From Macrolepiota albuminosa (taxonomy: Eukaryota > Basidiomycota > Agaricomycetes > Agaricales > Agaricaceae): 64,000 bases of DNA. Shown here in pieces: positions 18,564 to 30,855 of the stretch (within the stretch, counting starts at the first letter, position 1; every line of letters begins with the position of its first letter). A model generated the notes under the pieces. That model was not told where the DNA came from and did not search any database. It saw only the letters and a list, made by a program, of their open reading frames with translations. The position numbers were made by a program, and so were the translations under genes. The stretch lies in contig JAMWFC010000053.1 in assembly GCA_027475525.1 (NCBI GenBank), forward strand, positions 930,001-994,000. The letters are read 5' to 3'.

Positions 18564-21390
18564 CTATGACCTGTCCGATGAGGCCTCTGTGACCACACCC
18601 GTCTCTGTCATTATTGACTCCTCCGGTGCAACGTTAATCGCAGGAGGAGGAGGCACCAATTCTGTCCTTGGTAGGGTAGTTGACCCCTTGACTGCAGGCG
18701 AATCTACCACCATAGGCTTAGTAAGCACAACATTAATTGCAGTAGGCATGGTAGTGAGCATACTGTGCGCCGATGTTTGGTTTAGGAGATTGACCTGATT
18801 TGAGTCCATTCCTATGAGGTAGTAGAGGCCATTGGCCTCAGGGTTGACAAGGAGATTGCTCTCCTCATGGTGTTTGAACATAAGATGATAATGGTCATCT
18901 TCGGTCATCTCCCACCATCCATCCCATTGCAGGATTGCGGGAGGGATGCTATATGGAGAGGTGCTCCATGTGCTCGATATCCATAGACATCATGGGGGAG
19001 TGGAACTGCTGTTCTAGGAAGACCACCATAAGTGTAGGCGTGGTCCACTCAGTCTAGCAGAATTCAGTTGTGTAGAAAGATGTGTAACATGTCATCATCA
19101 GAAAAGTTCCATGCCTGGTCATTGGGCACGTGAACTTGATGAATCTTGAGCTTTGGCCCATGCTGGGGCTCAAATGGTTGCTTGGAAAACATGGCATCAT
19201 ATGAGGCAATTGCCTCTCGATACAGCCCCAGATGGGCCACAACAAGGGTCATGCGCCGCACAATCACAGGTTTGGCTGCGCTGTTAGCACAGAAAGTAAT
19301 GCAAATCTGAAGAGGGTCTGCCAGTGCATGTGGTAGGCGTGGTCCACTGCGATGCCCTGATAGGTGTTTTTCAGCCCAGATCAACTGAAGACTAGCACGT
19401 ACTGCACCAGCTAGTCCAAGTCAAATGGCATGGCTGGATTTGAGCGTGCATAACATGCAGCGCCGTGGAACCATCTTCTTTTGTGCGCAAAAAGCGCTCC
19501 AGAATGTGTCGTTGCTCAACAAGAGTGAGGTTGTCAGGGCCCTGCATTGAGTTGATGAGGTCCTGGTATTGAGGCTTCTTCATCAGAAGCTGCATGGTCC
19601 GGTCATGCAGAGCCTCAACTGTTTGCTGTGTGAACATCTGAAGCTCTGTGATCAATATGTATGCGACAATTCTGTCGCGACGTAGGATGTGAATGTTTAT
19701 ATAATACTTGTAGAGCTGGTCCAGCTCTAATGGAGTACAGGGAAGACTGTGCAGGGCATGCTTGTACACAATCGTACCCAGAATATAGGCATGATGGCCA
19801 GAGGCATACTCATACAACACTGCTCTATTGGCATCAGCTCCCATCAGCACCATATTCATGGCATACAAATAGTACGTGCAGTGGCTGAGTGCTCCTCTGA
19901 AGCACGAATTCATTCACTTGATATTGAGCAGCCCCCACACTTTCACCTCCAAGCCATTGGGGATTCTCCCTGAGAACTCATCCTTGGCCCTATATTTCAG
20001 GGCCTGCAACTCCTTGGCGCAGTTCGCCTTCTTCTTCACAATGCGCTTATTGCACAATACTTGTTGGAATCGGTCCACTGCTGATTCCCCCTCCTCTCTG
20101 TCCTCCTTCTGCTCTGAGCTCAACTCTCCATAGTCGCTCTTGTTGGACAAGGATGCAACCAGTGCTTTGCCTTTTCCAGGCACAGGTTTTCTTCTTGAAG
20201 TCACCACCAAACCATCATATTGTTCCAGTATGCAGGAGTCTGGGGTCAAGATGACCATAAGATACTGTTCTGGTGGGGCCAGTACAAACACCAGCAGCAT
20301 GAAGAGCATCTGGACTTCTCCCACTTGTGTGGGAATGCCAGCAGAAAAGGCTATAACCTCCAATTTGGAGGCATCAAGAGGTGGCTTGCAGCTACAACGC
20401 TGATGAGATGACCCCGACTTTGCTGGGGTAAATGAAACAGTTTGTGGCTGAGCCATCAGAGGGGCAGGCATATTTTGTGCCAGATTTCTCCCTCCCAACT
20501 CAGCGTGGGATGTACTAAGAGTTGGCGCTCGAGGCGCTGTGGTAACAGTTTTGGACCCCATAAGTGGGGCCCGAGACGATGTGGTTTTCCGCTGACCCAA
20601 GGACAGATCAGCCAAAAGCTCACTAACAACAGTCAATGACTCTGATTGGGCCTGAGGGGCCACAGCAAGTAGCCACAAAGACGAAGCAATGGGCTGAGCA
20701 GGCTGCTCAGGGCACACGAATTGCATGGCTGATGGCATCCTAGCCTATGAAGGGTCAACTAGTCAACTGGGCTGATATTTGGCCCTCTTGACCTTGGCGG
20801 TTGGTTCCTCAAATATAGAAACTTTGTGCTTAGACACACGTTCAATCTGTTCCAGCACTGCAATGCGCTACCTCCTCATCAGCTCGATCTGGTTGAGCAA
20901 TCCCTCCATCACTATCACGGCCAGACTGTCCTGCAGGGACCGGCTGTCCCACTGCTTCCAATCTGCTCAGGAATGCGTCTGGCACTGCTAACTCCTGCGC
21001 TTGTGGTGCAGACTCCATATATGGTTCTACCATGGGCTGATGCACCTATGGTATGAATGGTGGTCCTGTTACCGCACCTGCATATGTCGGAATTGACACA
21101 TGCAAACACACTGGTGGTACCTGATAATAGTGCTCTGAGTGCATGCTGTCCTCCAGGTGCTCATAGCGCCCCTCATCATCAACCACCATTTCTTGTGAGT
21201 AGAGGAAAGTCTGGTATGAAAGTGGTTCTTTGCAGCCTGGATAGGCCACACCTGCAGGATGGTGTTGGCTTGCCACCAAATATGGCGGCTGCTCCTGGTA
21301 GTTTTGCATTTGTATATTTGGGGGTCTCCCCCTGCCATTAGAGCTTTGTAGGTTCTGATTATTTTTTGTGGCCCCCAATAGGCCATTGCA
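18564..21390 (-). pseudogene. Extra ORF of Gypsy B downstream of integrase, function unknown
   Basis: About 900 codons of broken coding sequence lie between integrase and the 3' LTR. Blocks at 21046-21378 and 20842-21045 are low-complexity (NGRGRPPN, then acidic). The 19914-20738 and 19392-19913 blocks are in the same frame, separated by one TGA. Together they encode a Ser/Pro-rich stretch, a basic segment, and then a helix-rich domain (LYAMNMVLMGAD, YASGHHAYILGT, ELQMFTQQTVEAL). Further pieces are at 19064-19384 and 18564-18908. I do not recognise a known domain. Gypsy A also has an unidentified extension after its chromodomain, so this may be its counterpart. An env or accessory role is possible but not shown: no signal peptide or membrane anchor was identified. 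Confidence 0.55.
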
Positions 21391-21508
21391 AAGAACACGC
21401 TAGTGACGTGTATTGGGACTTAGAAGGAGAAAAGAAGAAAAAAATCTCCTAACTCCGCCAGTGGTGTAAACAACCACAAATAGCCGCCACCCAGTCTTTC
21501 ACCAGCCA

Positions 21509-22980
21509 TCAAAGTGGACTTTGTCCACATTTCACCACCACACGCATGTTATGGTCATCACCAGTTCCAAAGTCATACGGTTCTGGGGTAGCACGATTAG
21601 GGAAGAGCACGTCACTATTGGCCAAGTATGGTTGCAACAGCGACACATGGAACTTAGAGACTATCCTGCATGCTTGGAGCGTCTGGGGCAGTTCCAGCAC
21701 ATAGTTAGATGTGCTTGGCTCAGCCTCAAGGACCCTATATGGTCCAATCCACTTCAGACACAGCTTACTCGCTTTGCCTTTTGGCAAGTTCAAGTTCTTC
21801 ATCAAAAGGTACACTAGGTTCCCTTTCTCAATGTCCGGATCATCATGTCTGCGATTATTTGCATGTTTTGTCTGCCAGACACACGATTCTATAACTGTGT
21901 CATGGGCATCTGCTAAGTTTTGTAGCACGTTGCATGCAAACTGCTTTATTTCAACATGAATAGCTTTGTTGGTGCAAAGTTCACAAATCATGGATGGCAT
22001 ATAGCCATTATTGAGTTCAAAGGGTGAATACCCTGTGGTTTCAGATATGCTTGCATTTATTGTGAATTCAATGAGTGAACATCTGTTCATCCAGTCTTTC
22101 TGATCAGGACATACAAATGCTCGCAATATTTGTGCGATATTCCTATTTGCTCATCCTGTCTGGCCATTCGTTTGTGGATGAAATGATGTCGACATGAGCA
22201 ACTTTGCTCTGAGCAGCTTGTGCAACTCCTTCCACCATTTGGAAGTGAACTTAGCATCTTGATTGCTTATATCAAACTTGGCAGTCCATAAAGGCAAACT
22301 ATCTCCTTGAGATAGATCCAAGACAAGTCCGAAGCTGTCATGGTTGTTCTCACCAGAATGAGATGGACCATACTGGTCATTCTGCAGATCACTATCCAGA
22401 GGTAGTTAAAACCCTTCGACTCGGGAAACAGACATATAAAGTCCATTCCGATTGAATCCCAAGGTTTAACTGGTATAGAAAGTGAATGAAGCTTCTCTGG
22501 TGGCCTCAGTGTTGATACTTTTGACTGTTGACAAAGCTCGCATGTTGAGCAGAATTGGCTTGCTTCTTTGGCCATTTGTGGCCACCAGTACCAGTGTCAC
22601 ACATAGTCCAGCGTTTTCTGAGTTCCAAAATGGCCCACTACTCTGTGGGCCTGGTCCAGGATAGTCATGATCAACAACCTCTTCCAGAGAATGCAAATAA
22701 CGTTGGACCCAGTGGGTCTGGTAAGGTAGACGAGCTGCTGCTCTACCTTGAAGTGCGGATGCGCTTGGATATTGTTCAGAATCTCTAAGAAGAGATTGTC
22801 ATCCTTGTATCCTTGCTGGATATGTGTGCAAAATTGTGCATTGCCTAAGTCAATTGGTGTGGAGTGATGATCATGCGAGTCCAATGCCTGCTGGAGAGTT
22901 ATTTCCACACCACTAGGGTGCACCTCCTGCCTCCTTTCTTTGCCTGGCTGGGGAATCTCATGATCCACCAGCACCTGCAC
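21509..22980 (-). pseudogene. Gypsy B integrase
   Basis: Integrase joins the cDNA to host DNA. The block at 22597-22980 leads into the zinc-binding part. The block at 22267-22575 has FCSTCELCQQSK followed by the core SIGMDFICLFPESKG. The block at 21509-22126 contains the NASISETTGYSPFELN segment and the C-terminal IGPYRVLE/NYVLELP barrel-like part. Frames change between blocks, and the region between 22126 and 22267 carries stops. Compared with Gypsy A the DDE core is incomplete, so it is inactive. Confidence 0.8.
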
Positions 22981-22999
22981 CTCAACATTAGATGCACTT

Positions 23000-24615
23000 G
23001 GGTCTTAAAAAACTCGAGTGCCTTGTAGTTCATAATGATATGGATCTTATACCTCATCAGCTTATCCTCCCACTTTAGGAGGGCTTCCAGGATAGTGAGT
23101 ATTTCTAACTCATCAACAGCATAGTTCTGCTGTGCAGCAGTGAACTTACGGGATATAAATCCTGCTGGTTGGCAAGTTTGCCATGTTTTACTTGGCCAAA
23201 CATGGCCCCAACCCCAGTTTTTGATGCGTCACATGTGAGCCAAATGGGTTCTTCAATGTGTGGATCAATTGGCGACTTGTAGGTGCTGCTCATGCTCCTT
23301 GATGAAATCAGAAAAAATGAATATATTATCTAAATAAATGTGCATAAACTTTCCGATTACATCTTGGAAGATGGAAGTCATTAACCTCTGGAATATTGCT
23401 GGTGCATTGCAATCATCAATCTGCATGATGTTACTCATGAATGTCCCCATCAGGGACAAAAACAACGTCTTTGGTATATCCTCTTCGTGTATGCGAACCT
23501 GTTTGTATGCATCTGTAAGGTTGATTTTTGATTTATGTTTTGCTGTGGCAACATCTTCGCATATGACTTTCTGATCTGAAAGGGGTGTTATGTCCTTGAC
23601 TGTATTATCATTGCGCTGTTGCACATCCAATGCAGTTTGTAATGTCCCATCCTTCTTGGGAATACACAGTAAAGATGCAGCTTGCACTGCTGGTCATGGT
23701 TCCCACCACTTTGCATTTATGTATTTGTTTGTCTTTTCACAAGCTGATCCTGTAGTGCTTGCAGACAGCAAGGCAAGTGGTACTTGTACTGCTTATTATT
23801 GTCAATGAGATTAATCTCATGATTAACCTCCTGCCATGGAGGAAGTTCTTTCTTCATTCTGTTGACAATATCAGCAAACTCATATTGCCATTGTTGGTGC
23901 AATTGAGGAATATCTTCCTCAGTAAGGCTCACGGCCTTGCCTTTCCCTTTTGATACGTGTGCTATTTGCAGCTGAACCTTTGATTCAAATTGCTCCTGTA
24001 AGGCATGTATGTACGTGCTCTTTTGTGAGATCCTCCGGGTTCAACCTTACAACTGGTTGCCTCCTCGCCACTCTTGTCATATTCAACGACAATTGCACAC
24101 TTCTTGCCTTCAGCGATACACCATCAAATATGATATCCAACACTTCGGAGATCTCATTCTTCCATGCATGACAGTATACTTCTCCCATATGGGTTGACTG
24201 TACCCTTTTCATAGTATGCGTCACCATTGATGCTACCAACTCATTCCACTCTCATGGCATTCATGGGTCATATGCCCATTGCACTCCTGGCTGGGACACT
24301 GGTCAATCTATTAACAACCTTGTGCTTCCCAATGTTTCCATCATACTATATACCTCATCCTTGATGAGATCCTCAATTTTTACTCAAAAGCTAGTCAGTC
24401 AGCTGACACTTCAGTGACTCCACTCCACATCTACCACGCTCATTCTTACGCTGTATAGCCTGCTTAGGCTTTCCATTCGTACACCCGGCCACCTCTGAGT
24501 GCTCCCCCTTCTTCAGAGTTTCTTGAAACTCTTTCTCAGACATCAGTATAGCTAGTGAATCTGCCAGCAAGCTTTTTAGTAGGACATGTTCATCCTCCAC
24601 CTCCTGTACAGTCAC
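23000..24615 (-). pseudogene. Gypsy B RT and RNase H
   Basis: Reverse transcriptase and RNase H remnants. RT core at 23265-23687: LCIPKKDGT, then KINLTDAYKQVRI and FMHIYLDNIFIFS. The catalytic YXDD is YLDN, so the active site is mutated. RNase H start at 23105-23293 (WLTCDASKTGVGAMFGQ). RT N-terminal part at 23717-23932 (EVNHEINLID). The linker toward protease spans 23985-24615. Several frames are needed to read it through. The solo LTR G separates it from protease. Confidence 0.8.
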
Positions 24616-24670
24616 TCTCTTGCGATCATCTAGTCAGTTGCATTCATCACGCCGCTTTTCAGTTGCACAA

Positions 24671-25485
24671 TGTCAGGTTCCGCTGAGTCGGGGGCTTTCC
24701 AGAAAAGCAATGCCCTTACGAGGCAGACTTGATCTATGGATACTCGGGTATCTGGAACTCTGGGGCTAGGACTCTGGGGTTCAAGATGCAGACAGGAGGT
24801 TATCCCGGAGAAGGGAACTTGATTTGGGGATTTTGGGTTTAGAGGCTGAGGGCTGGGTGGGTGGGGGTCGAGTCAGGAACCGGGGGTTCTAAGACGAGAC
24901 TGGGTTAATAAATTGTAAGTCGCAAGGTGCATACCAAACTCAGAGCACGTGGTTATTCAAGCATGCTAGTCAAAGCATGCCAGTCAGCACATACTAGTCA
25001 AGCAAAGGGCACGCAACAATTCAAGTTAATATCAAGACTAGCGAATATAATGGGAAACTACGCTATAAGTACTACAAGGCTGGGTCCAGGTCTCTGGGGT
25101 TCTGGGGTGTCTGAAATAAGTTCTGAGAGGCATTGAGTAGCAGGAGGGGGACTGTATGCAGGGATCATGCATGTGGGATGCACAATCAATTGGTGCAGAG
25201 GGAGTCATGATGGCCTTGTGGGATGCACAATCAATTGGTGCAGAGGGAGTCATGATGGCCTGGAAGTGGGCAGCGCAATTCAATTGTTGATTGTGGTTTG
25301 ATGGTGGTTGATCCTGGGGCCTGTGATGCAGGTTGCTGGGGTGCCGGGTGATGGCAGCCTTTGATGTGTGTGATGGCAGTGTCGGTAGTCATGATGGCAG
25401 GGTGCATTTGTGGGGTCGGAAAGAGAGTCCCGGATGGGGTTCCAGGAGTGTCCCTGGGTGGGCTCAGAGGGGAGGAGTCGTGACA
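24671..25485 (+). repeat. Solo LTR, family G (815 bp), inserted in Gypsy B pol
   Basis: It begins TGTCAGG and ends GTGACA. It is homologous to 1-468 in the opposite orientation and interrupts Gypsy B between protease and RT. No internal retroelement genes accompany it, so it is most likely a solo LTR. Flanks are CACAA on the left and TGCAA on the right, similar but not an exact duplication. It contains a perfect 45-bp tandem repeat at 25173-25260. LTR orientation is assumed. Confidence 0.7.
25173..25260. repeat. 45-bp tandem repeat inside LTR G
   Basis: Positions 25173-25217 and 25218-25260 repeat the same GTGGGATGCACAATCAATTG-led unit, with the second truncated by about two bases. The other G copy does not reach this part, so it is unknown whether the repeat is typical. 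Confidence 0.85.
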
Positions 25486-25499
25486 TGCAATAGCACCTC

Positions 25500-28287
25500 A
25501 GGCATCTATCTGTGTCATTTAGCACGACTTTCTCTGCCTTCACAGGCATACCATTCACCATGACTATGTTGTTCACAAAGTCCAACGACACCTTGTTCTT
25601 ATGCATAAACGGTATACCAATAATCATATCATAGCAATCAAAATTTGCTATGTCCACATACTTCTTGGTTGACGTTCCCGACGTCTTTATCTTCACTTCA
25701 GCACCAAACTGTAATGGCATGACTCTCTACGGTCCCCAACTGGAGCATCAACAGCTCCTCTAACTCATGAACGCAAATCACGTTAACATGAGCAAACTGG
25801 GGTGTAATGCCTGTAGTGGTACTCCCTGAGTCCCACAACATCCAGGCAGGATGTCCATTGACATCCATGTAGGTTACCAAACACTCCTTCTCTTTAAGAG
25901 TATATCGTGGCCACTGCAACTTATTGGTTGCTTTCTGCAGTGTGACACATCTTATTTGGACATGTTGATCTTTACAGTACTCAGTCAGTGCAAACAAGTG
26001 TTCTTTTTTGTTATCATGAGCGTAATAGTCACTGTCATACATGTCTACTGTGATGTATTCATTGCCATCAATCTGGATGCTCTCAGCATTATTCACGTCT
26101 GAGCCATCAGCCTCTACTTGCAGCTCTTCTTCCACCTTGTCAACGACCTCATTGTTCTCATTGTCACTGATGACCTCACTAAGAGCCGCAGCTGTATGAG
26201 CCATCTGGATGTGTGCCTTGGACGGGGCAGGACATTTCTTAGTGAAATGCCCAACCTGACCACAGTTGTAGCATGCTGAGGAGTCCCTGGCAGGTCTTCT
26301 CTGGGCTGCTCCAGCTACTCCAGTGGGTTTGCTCACCATGCATGTTACAGGTGCTACACCCCCTCTCGCTGCCACTTGGTTTTGACCTGAACCGGGTCGA
26401 CTATTTTTTACTGGCAAATACTTAGCAGGCTTCGATCAAGGCCATTGGCCTCCAGGAATTGTCTTGCACATGACGAATCGCAGATTGCGATTGTTCTTCA
26501 TCTCTGACCATTTAGCCAGGAAGGTTCCCACCTTCACTGCCTGACATTTCATGGGTTCTTAGCATGAACTATGGCTGTTTATAATGATTTGCAGTACGTG
26601 TTGACTGCTTATAGCAAATGGCATATGCCAAGAACTCAGTCACAGTATTGACCTCCAGAGACAAATTGTTGTTGTGTATCAATGCCCTCCTCATATCTGC
26701 TGGTATTCTGTCCAAGAATGTCTTGCAAATTGTGTATTTGTCTGGATAAATAGCCATATTCTGTGCATGACCCACCAGGTCATCATAAAATGTCTAAATG
26801 CCAGTCTTAGCATCATATACTGCATTTCAAAAGGCATCCCAAGCTTCCTGCATTGTTGCAGCATTGACAAATCAATTATACAATCCTATCAGGACTTCTT
26901 TAAACGTCCAATGCGATTTGTCACGATTAATGTGAAGGACATGGCGACAGAACCAATTTTGAGCCTCTCCCTCCATGAATTCATGTAGCACAAATATTCT
27001 CTCCTGGTTCATGTTGTCACCACCATAGCAGCAGGCTGCCAGATAGTAGCAGACGTCCATGGCCCAGTCCTCCAACTGGGAGAACCTATGCCCTCCAGCA
27101 TATGCACATATGTGCTTACCATCAGATTTGCGGAGACTTACCCCCACAGGAAATTTAAACCTGACTCTAAGGGAGTCAGTAAGACGGTCATGCATATGAT
27201 CCATATGGATCCTGACCGCCTCATTCATTCCAGGCATAGTTTCACACAACTCATGAGGTGTGGGCATTGAAAATGCCCAGGGACTGTGAAACAGATGTTC
27301 ATCGGCCATTCTTTCCAGCTGTGGGGTGGGCTGTTGCCTCATTTCTCACTCCGCTGGTAATCCACCAGTATGCCTGCCACCATTACAATGATTATTATTG
27401 TCTTGATTGTTCTGTCTATGATCACGACCCCCACCGTTGTTATTGTGATGATTCGGCTCCCTCTTTTTATAGTGATCACTATTATCATCACTACCACCTG
27501 GATCTCTGTCCGGTTTAGCAGTTCAAGCCACAAATTGTCGCCGCATGTTATCGACAGGCATTATACCCTCATGCCCTTTAAAGGTAATCCCCTGGTCATC
27601 AATCAATGACTCACCATGATTGCGCAAGTCCTGGTTGCGCATCCTCTGGTAATTGACACGTTCATTCCAGTTGTTCATTAGGTGGATGCATTGTACTACA
27701 CGTTGTGGTCAGGTTCACTCCTCAAGAATGTGGACTTCATCCACCTCTTTCTTAATAGTGACTTGCTTTTGAGGTGTCTTAACCTCTTGCACTGCAAGTA
27801 GTGCCTCTGGATCTGCTGGAGTTGTTGTCACAGTCTCTACCTCAGACAATGCCTGCTGAGGCACTCCGCTGACAATACGTTGCTGGTTTGCAGCATTCTG
27901 ACACCTAACATAGTCTTGCTGAGATTCATTGGCCTGACAAGGCACATTTAGCAATTCCATTGCATCTGCAATTAATGGCACTCATCAGTGCATGCTCATT
28001 TTGCATTCCACTGAGTTGGCCAGAGTGGCCGTTGAAACTGCTGACTCTCGTGCCACTTTGCGCTTGAGGTATTCCACCACTTTGAGTTTGAAGATATGCA
28101 CAAATAATTTGATATATTCAGTTGAATCTGCATGAGGTACATCATGGCTTTTAGTAGCCAGTAACTGTAGGTGCTTTACTATGTAAAGCTGCAGATGCTT
28201 TTGTGTTGATTCCTTTGCGACTGATAGATATCAGTCCAATACTACTAGCTGAATAGACAGGGTCAAATGCGACCTCCTGCTTTCCTC
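25500..28287 (-). pseudogene. Gypsy B gag C-terminal part and protease
   Basis: Capsid-like block at 26872-27342 (VCYYLAACCYGGDNMNQERIF region) with a 26569-26775 block after it. Nucleocapsid knuckle CYNCGQVGHFTKKC and an acidic linker at 25698-26417, then retropepsin with LWDSGSTTTG. The protease continues at 25500-25720 (CYDMIIGIPFMHKNKVSLDF), a frame change later. Upstream, 27715-28287 is one frame broken by a few TGA and TAA codons. At 28287 the frame runs into the copia LTR and continues, inverted, at 30465 on the plus strand. Confidence 0.8.
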
Positions 28288-28620
28288 TGTTGAAATTGCC
28301 TGTTGCATGCATTCCATTATGATCATCATTCTATCCCAAGTTCATTCTATCACATGTATTCCCCATGTGATTATACTTTATCACATGTATCTACATGTGA
28401 TTATATTCTATCACATGTATCCACATGTGATTATTCTTTATTCACATGTATATAGTTTTCCAGTAGTATATAAACTGTAGATAGATCATCTGAAGTCCTC
28501 ACTCTTTCTGACTTTGGACTTCAGGTTAGTAATACTTTACTTGCTCAATACACTCTTTCTGACTTTGGACTTCAGCTTTAGTGACAGTTTCTGTCCCCTG
28601 TGCTTTGCCTGTCTTTAACA
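28288..28620 (+). repeat. Copia-family LTR, plus orientation (333 bp)
   Basis: It begins TGTTGAAATT and ends CTTTAACA (TG...CA). The same sequence in the opposite orientation occurs at 30466 onward and 33741-33945. The left flank TCCTC (28283-28287) is the reverse complement of GAGGA (30461-30465), which borders the opposite copy at 30466. This is expected if the segment between was inverted by recombination between LTRs. The interior contains repeated ATCACATGT units. Confidence 0.85.
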
Positions 28621-29679
28621 TCTACTTGGACTGAGCACATCAAGGGACATTATAGGCCAACCGACACTTGATGTACTAAAGACTCTAGCGACCAGTTGGG
28701 AATATAGAGCAGCCCTAGCTCTGGCACTCTACTACAGAACTTATTCATTTACTTTAACCGCCAGCTACCAGGCCTTCAGCACACTCCATTCACCTATCCC
28801 AAGGACAAAGAAGGCTCAGAATATATAGTGCTAACACAATGGTGGGAGGGGACTCTAACTAAACCCCGATCACTTCCAGAAGGAGCCAGCAGCAGACGCT
28901 GCCATTAGACGAGGCACTTCAATCAGAAGTCTAAAAGAATCAATGATGGCGGCACAGGATATACTTAAATCCAACATCTGGACTTGTCAGGAACTGGTAC
29001 AATGAGTAGCGCTGACATTAGTGCTCACAGCATCTGTCAAGGATTTTCTGACCATACCCCGGAACAGCCTGGCCAATCAGAGTTATAGTAAAAAGTGAGC
29101 AGACTTGTATAATTCTAAGTCAATATAGAGTCACCGCTGGTCGCTGTGGGTCATAATGCCATGGTCGCCGTCATCCATATGCAAAAGGTCGCCATTGACA
29201 GGTCACCATTAGAGGAAACCACAAGGAGAGGCGCTAGTAGGTAGCACCGCAGATGGACTTTTATCTTGGCAAACACGGTAGCGCATAGTATATAAAATAG
29301 CTACTTGACATGTATATAACAACAAATTATAACCTCTTGAGCACCCAGTTACACTTAGCATTCAAATTGCGCTAGCTTTCTCTGACTTTGTCACTAAGTC
29401 AGGCGCTAGCCTAGTCTATCTTGTCTTTGTTATTTATGGTGCCACCTATGGGCACAATACGCTGTGCTACTTGTCTTTTCTTCTATATCTTTGTTTAAGC
29501 TACAATGCTTACCATCTGCCAGGTAGCCCCCAAAGCACTATAATCTAGTGCATTGTTCTATCATCTCTGCTTGAGCACACTGAGACCCTGTCAGGACTAC
29601 TCACAACTATGCATGCCAAGTGCTGGAGACAGCGTTGTACTGCGTATATGTCCAGCGCACCCAACCACAGTTGGCATCA
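28621..29679 (+). repeat. LTR family E, copy E1 (5' end missing)
   Basis: It matches E copies at 35559-36621, 40370-42381, 46483-47706 and 47725-48667, and ends TTGGCATCA. The first nine bases (TGATAGGCT) are absent where it abuts the copia LTR. A TATATAAAAT promoter-like motif is at about 29289, in the sense direction. On the right it abuts ACGGTTACA, the end of the Gypsy B LTR, so E1 seems to be a solo LTR inserted near the end of B's 5' LTR. Confidence 0.7.
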
Positions 29680-30465
29680 TTAACGGTTACATTTTTTTGA
29701 ATCTTCTGTGATCGGCTTTAGACTCTAGGCTTGTTACCGACTAGGCAACTCTTAACTCATCACCAAAACCTCTCGATTTCTGTTGACATCACATTGAAAA
29801 CGTGCTTCCATGACTGGTTCCCTTGATCTGGACCCTCCTTTCCCAGCTGCAGACACAGGTGACCCACCTGCGTCTCAAGCTGTAAAGACGCAATCTGTGT
29901 CTGCATACTAGCCCCTGCCAAAGTGGGATGAAAAGATACCTTGCGATGTCAGCACGAGCTTTGGAATGCTGGGTGGGCTATCTGTATCACAGATGATGTC
30001 CATTGTATGGCCTGGTGGTAAACCAGGAGAGAGATCCGCAGTCTCAGGAGTGTCGCTGCCAGCGAGCCAAATGCCTTCATTGATGTACCCAGTACTGCCC
30101 GAGAGCTTATCAGCTCAGTCTGAAGGTCAACCAGACCTCACCCAGTACTCGGAAATGATACAAGGCAGCACGTTTGTGCATAGTACTCCATTCTGGACTG
30201 CGCCAACTGAGCAACATTTGGAGTATGTGGCAGATGCTGCCACTGAACCAGAACCATTGTCAGTGACGACACAAGGACAGAAGCAAGGACCAGCAATAGT
30301 GGTCAATAGGGAGGACGACGAGGCTGCAAGGTCGGAGAAGATGTTGTCAGCGCCTAGAATTCCAGAGTTGCACAGAAGAGCTGGCAAACAGCCACAAGTA
30401 AGGCATGGAGGCCTCAGAAGAGCTCTGGACTTAAAGTCTGAGCTGGAATCCTCAGATGATGAGGA
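29680..30465 (+). pseudogene. Displaced 5' part of Gypsy B: LTR end, leader, gag N-terminus (inverted)
   Basis: 29680-29691 is the last bases of a Gypsy B LTR, followed by a leader (29692-29809) that starts TTTTTTTGAATCTTC, close to the start of the Gypsy A leader. The gag ATG is at 29810. The frame is open to 30465 except for one TAG at about 29909, encoding a Pro/Ser-rich then acidic protein (ending SSDDE). Joining 30465 to the minus-strand frame at 28282 continues the same frame across the GAGGA target repeat. The last codons of the open frame after 30465 are copia LTR, not gag. Confidence 0.7.
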
Positions 30466-30850
30466 TGTTAAAGACAGGCAAAGCACAGGGGACAGAAACT
30501 GTCACTAAAGCTGAAGTCCAAAGTCAGAAAGAGTGTATTGAGCAAGTAAAGTATTACTAACCTGAAGTCCAAAGTCAGAAAGAGTGAGGACTTCAGATGA
30601 TCTATCTACAGTTTATATACTACTGGAAAACTATATACATGTGAATAAAGAATAATCACATGTGGATACATGTGATAGAATATAATCACATGGAGGATAC
30701 ATGTGATAAAGTATAATCACATGTGGATACATGTGATAGAATATAATCACATGTAGATACATGTGATAGGAGGATACATGTGATAAAGTATAATCACATG
30801 TGGATACATGTGATAGAATATAATCACATGTAGATACATGTGATAAAGTA
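30466..30850 (-). repeat. Copia 3' LTR with expanded ATCACATGT repeats
   Basis: It is the reverse complement of the 28288-28620 LTR for about 200 bp. It then passes into an alternating series of CACATG/CATGTG units before the pol codons start at about 30856. 30693-30769 is repeated as 30770-30846 (77-bp period, one mismatch). The TGTTGAAATT start is missing at this end, so the LTR is incomplete where it meets pol. Confidence 0.75.
30693..30846. repeat. 77-bp tandem duplication in the copia LTR
   Basis: Units 30693-30769 and 30770-30846 are the same except for the last base. Each unit itself contains shorter CACATGTGGATACATGTG-like repeats. Confidence 0.9.
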
Positions 30851-30855
30851 GAAGT

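Larger units (their letters stand above)
18069..28287 (-). mobile_element. Gypsy B: decayed Ty3/gypsy element (main part)
   Basis: A minus-strand gypsy element with 3' LTR, an extra ORF, integrase, RNase H, RT, protease and gag in the expected order. It is interrupted by a solo LTR G at 24671-25485. Its gag is cut at 28287 by a copia LTR. The missing 5' part (leader and gag N-terminus) is found inverted at 29680-30465. Many stops and frameshifts make it inactive. The surrounding sequence is LTR D2. Confidence 0.8.

Noticed and set aside
18564..20738. Retroviral-type envelope gene in Gypsy B
   Set aside because: The position fits, but no signal peptide, fusion-like segment or transmembrane anchor could be identified; kept as unknown.
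24661..25490. Target-site duplication of the solo LTR G
   Set aside because: Flanks CACAA and TGCAA are alike but not the same, so no duplication is claimed.
29966..30508. Stand-alone gene of 180 codons
   Set aside because: Its start is inside a longer gag frame beginning at 29810 and its last codons lie in a copia LTR. It is a displaced piece of Gypsy B gag.
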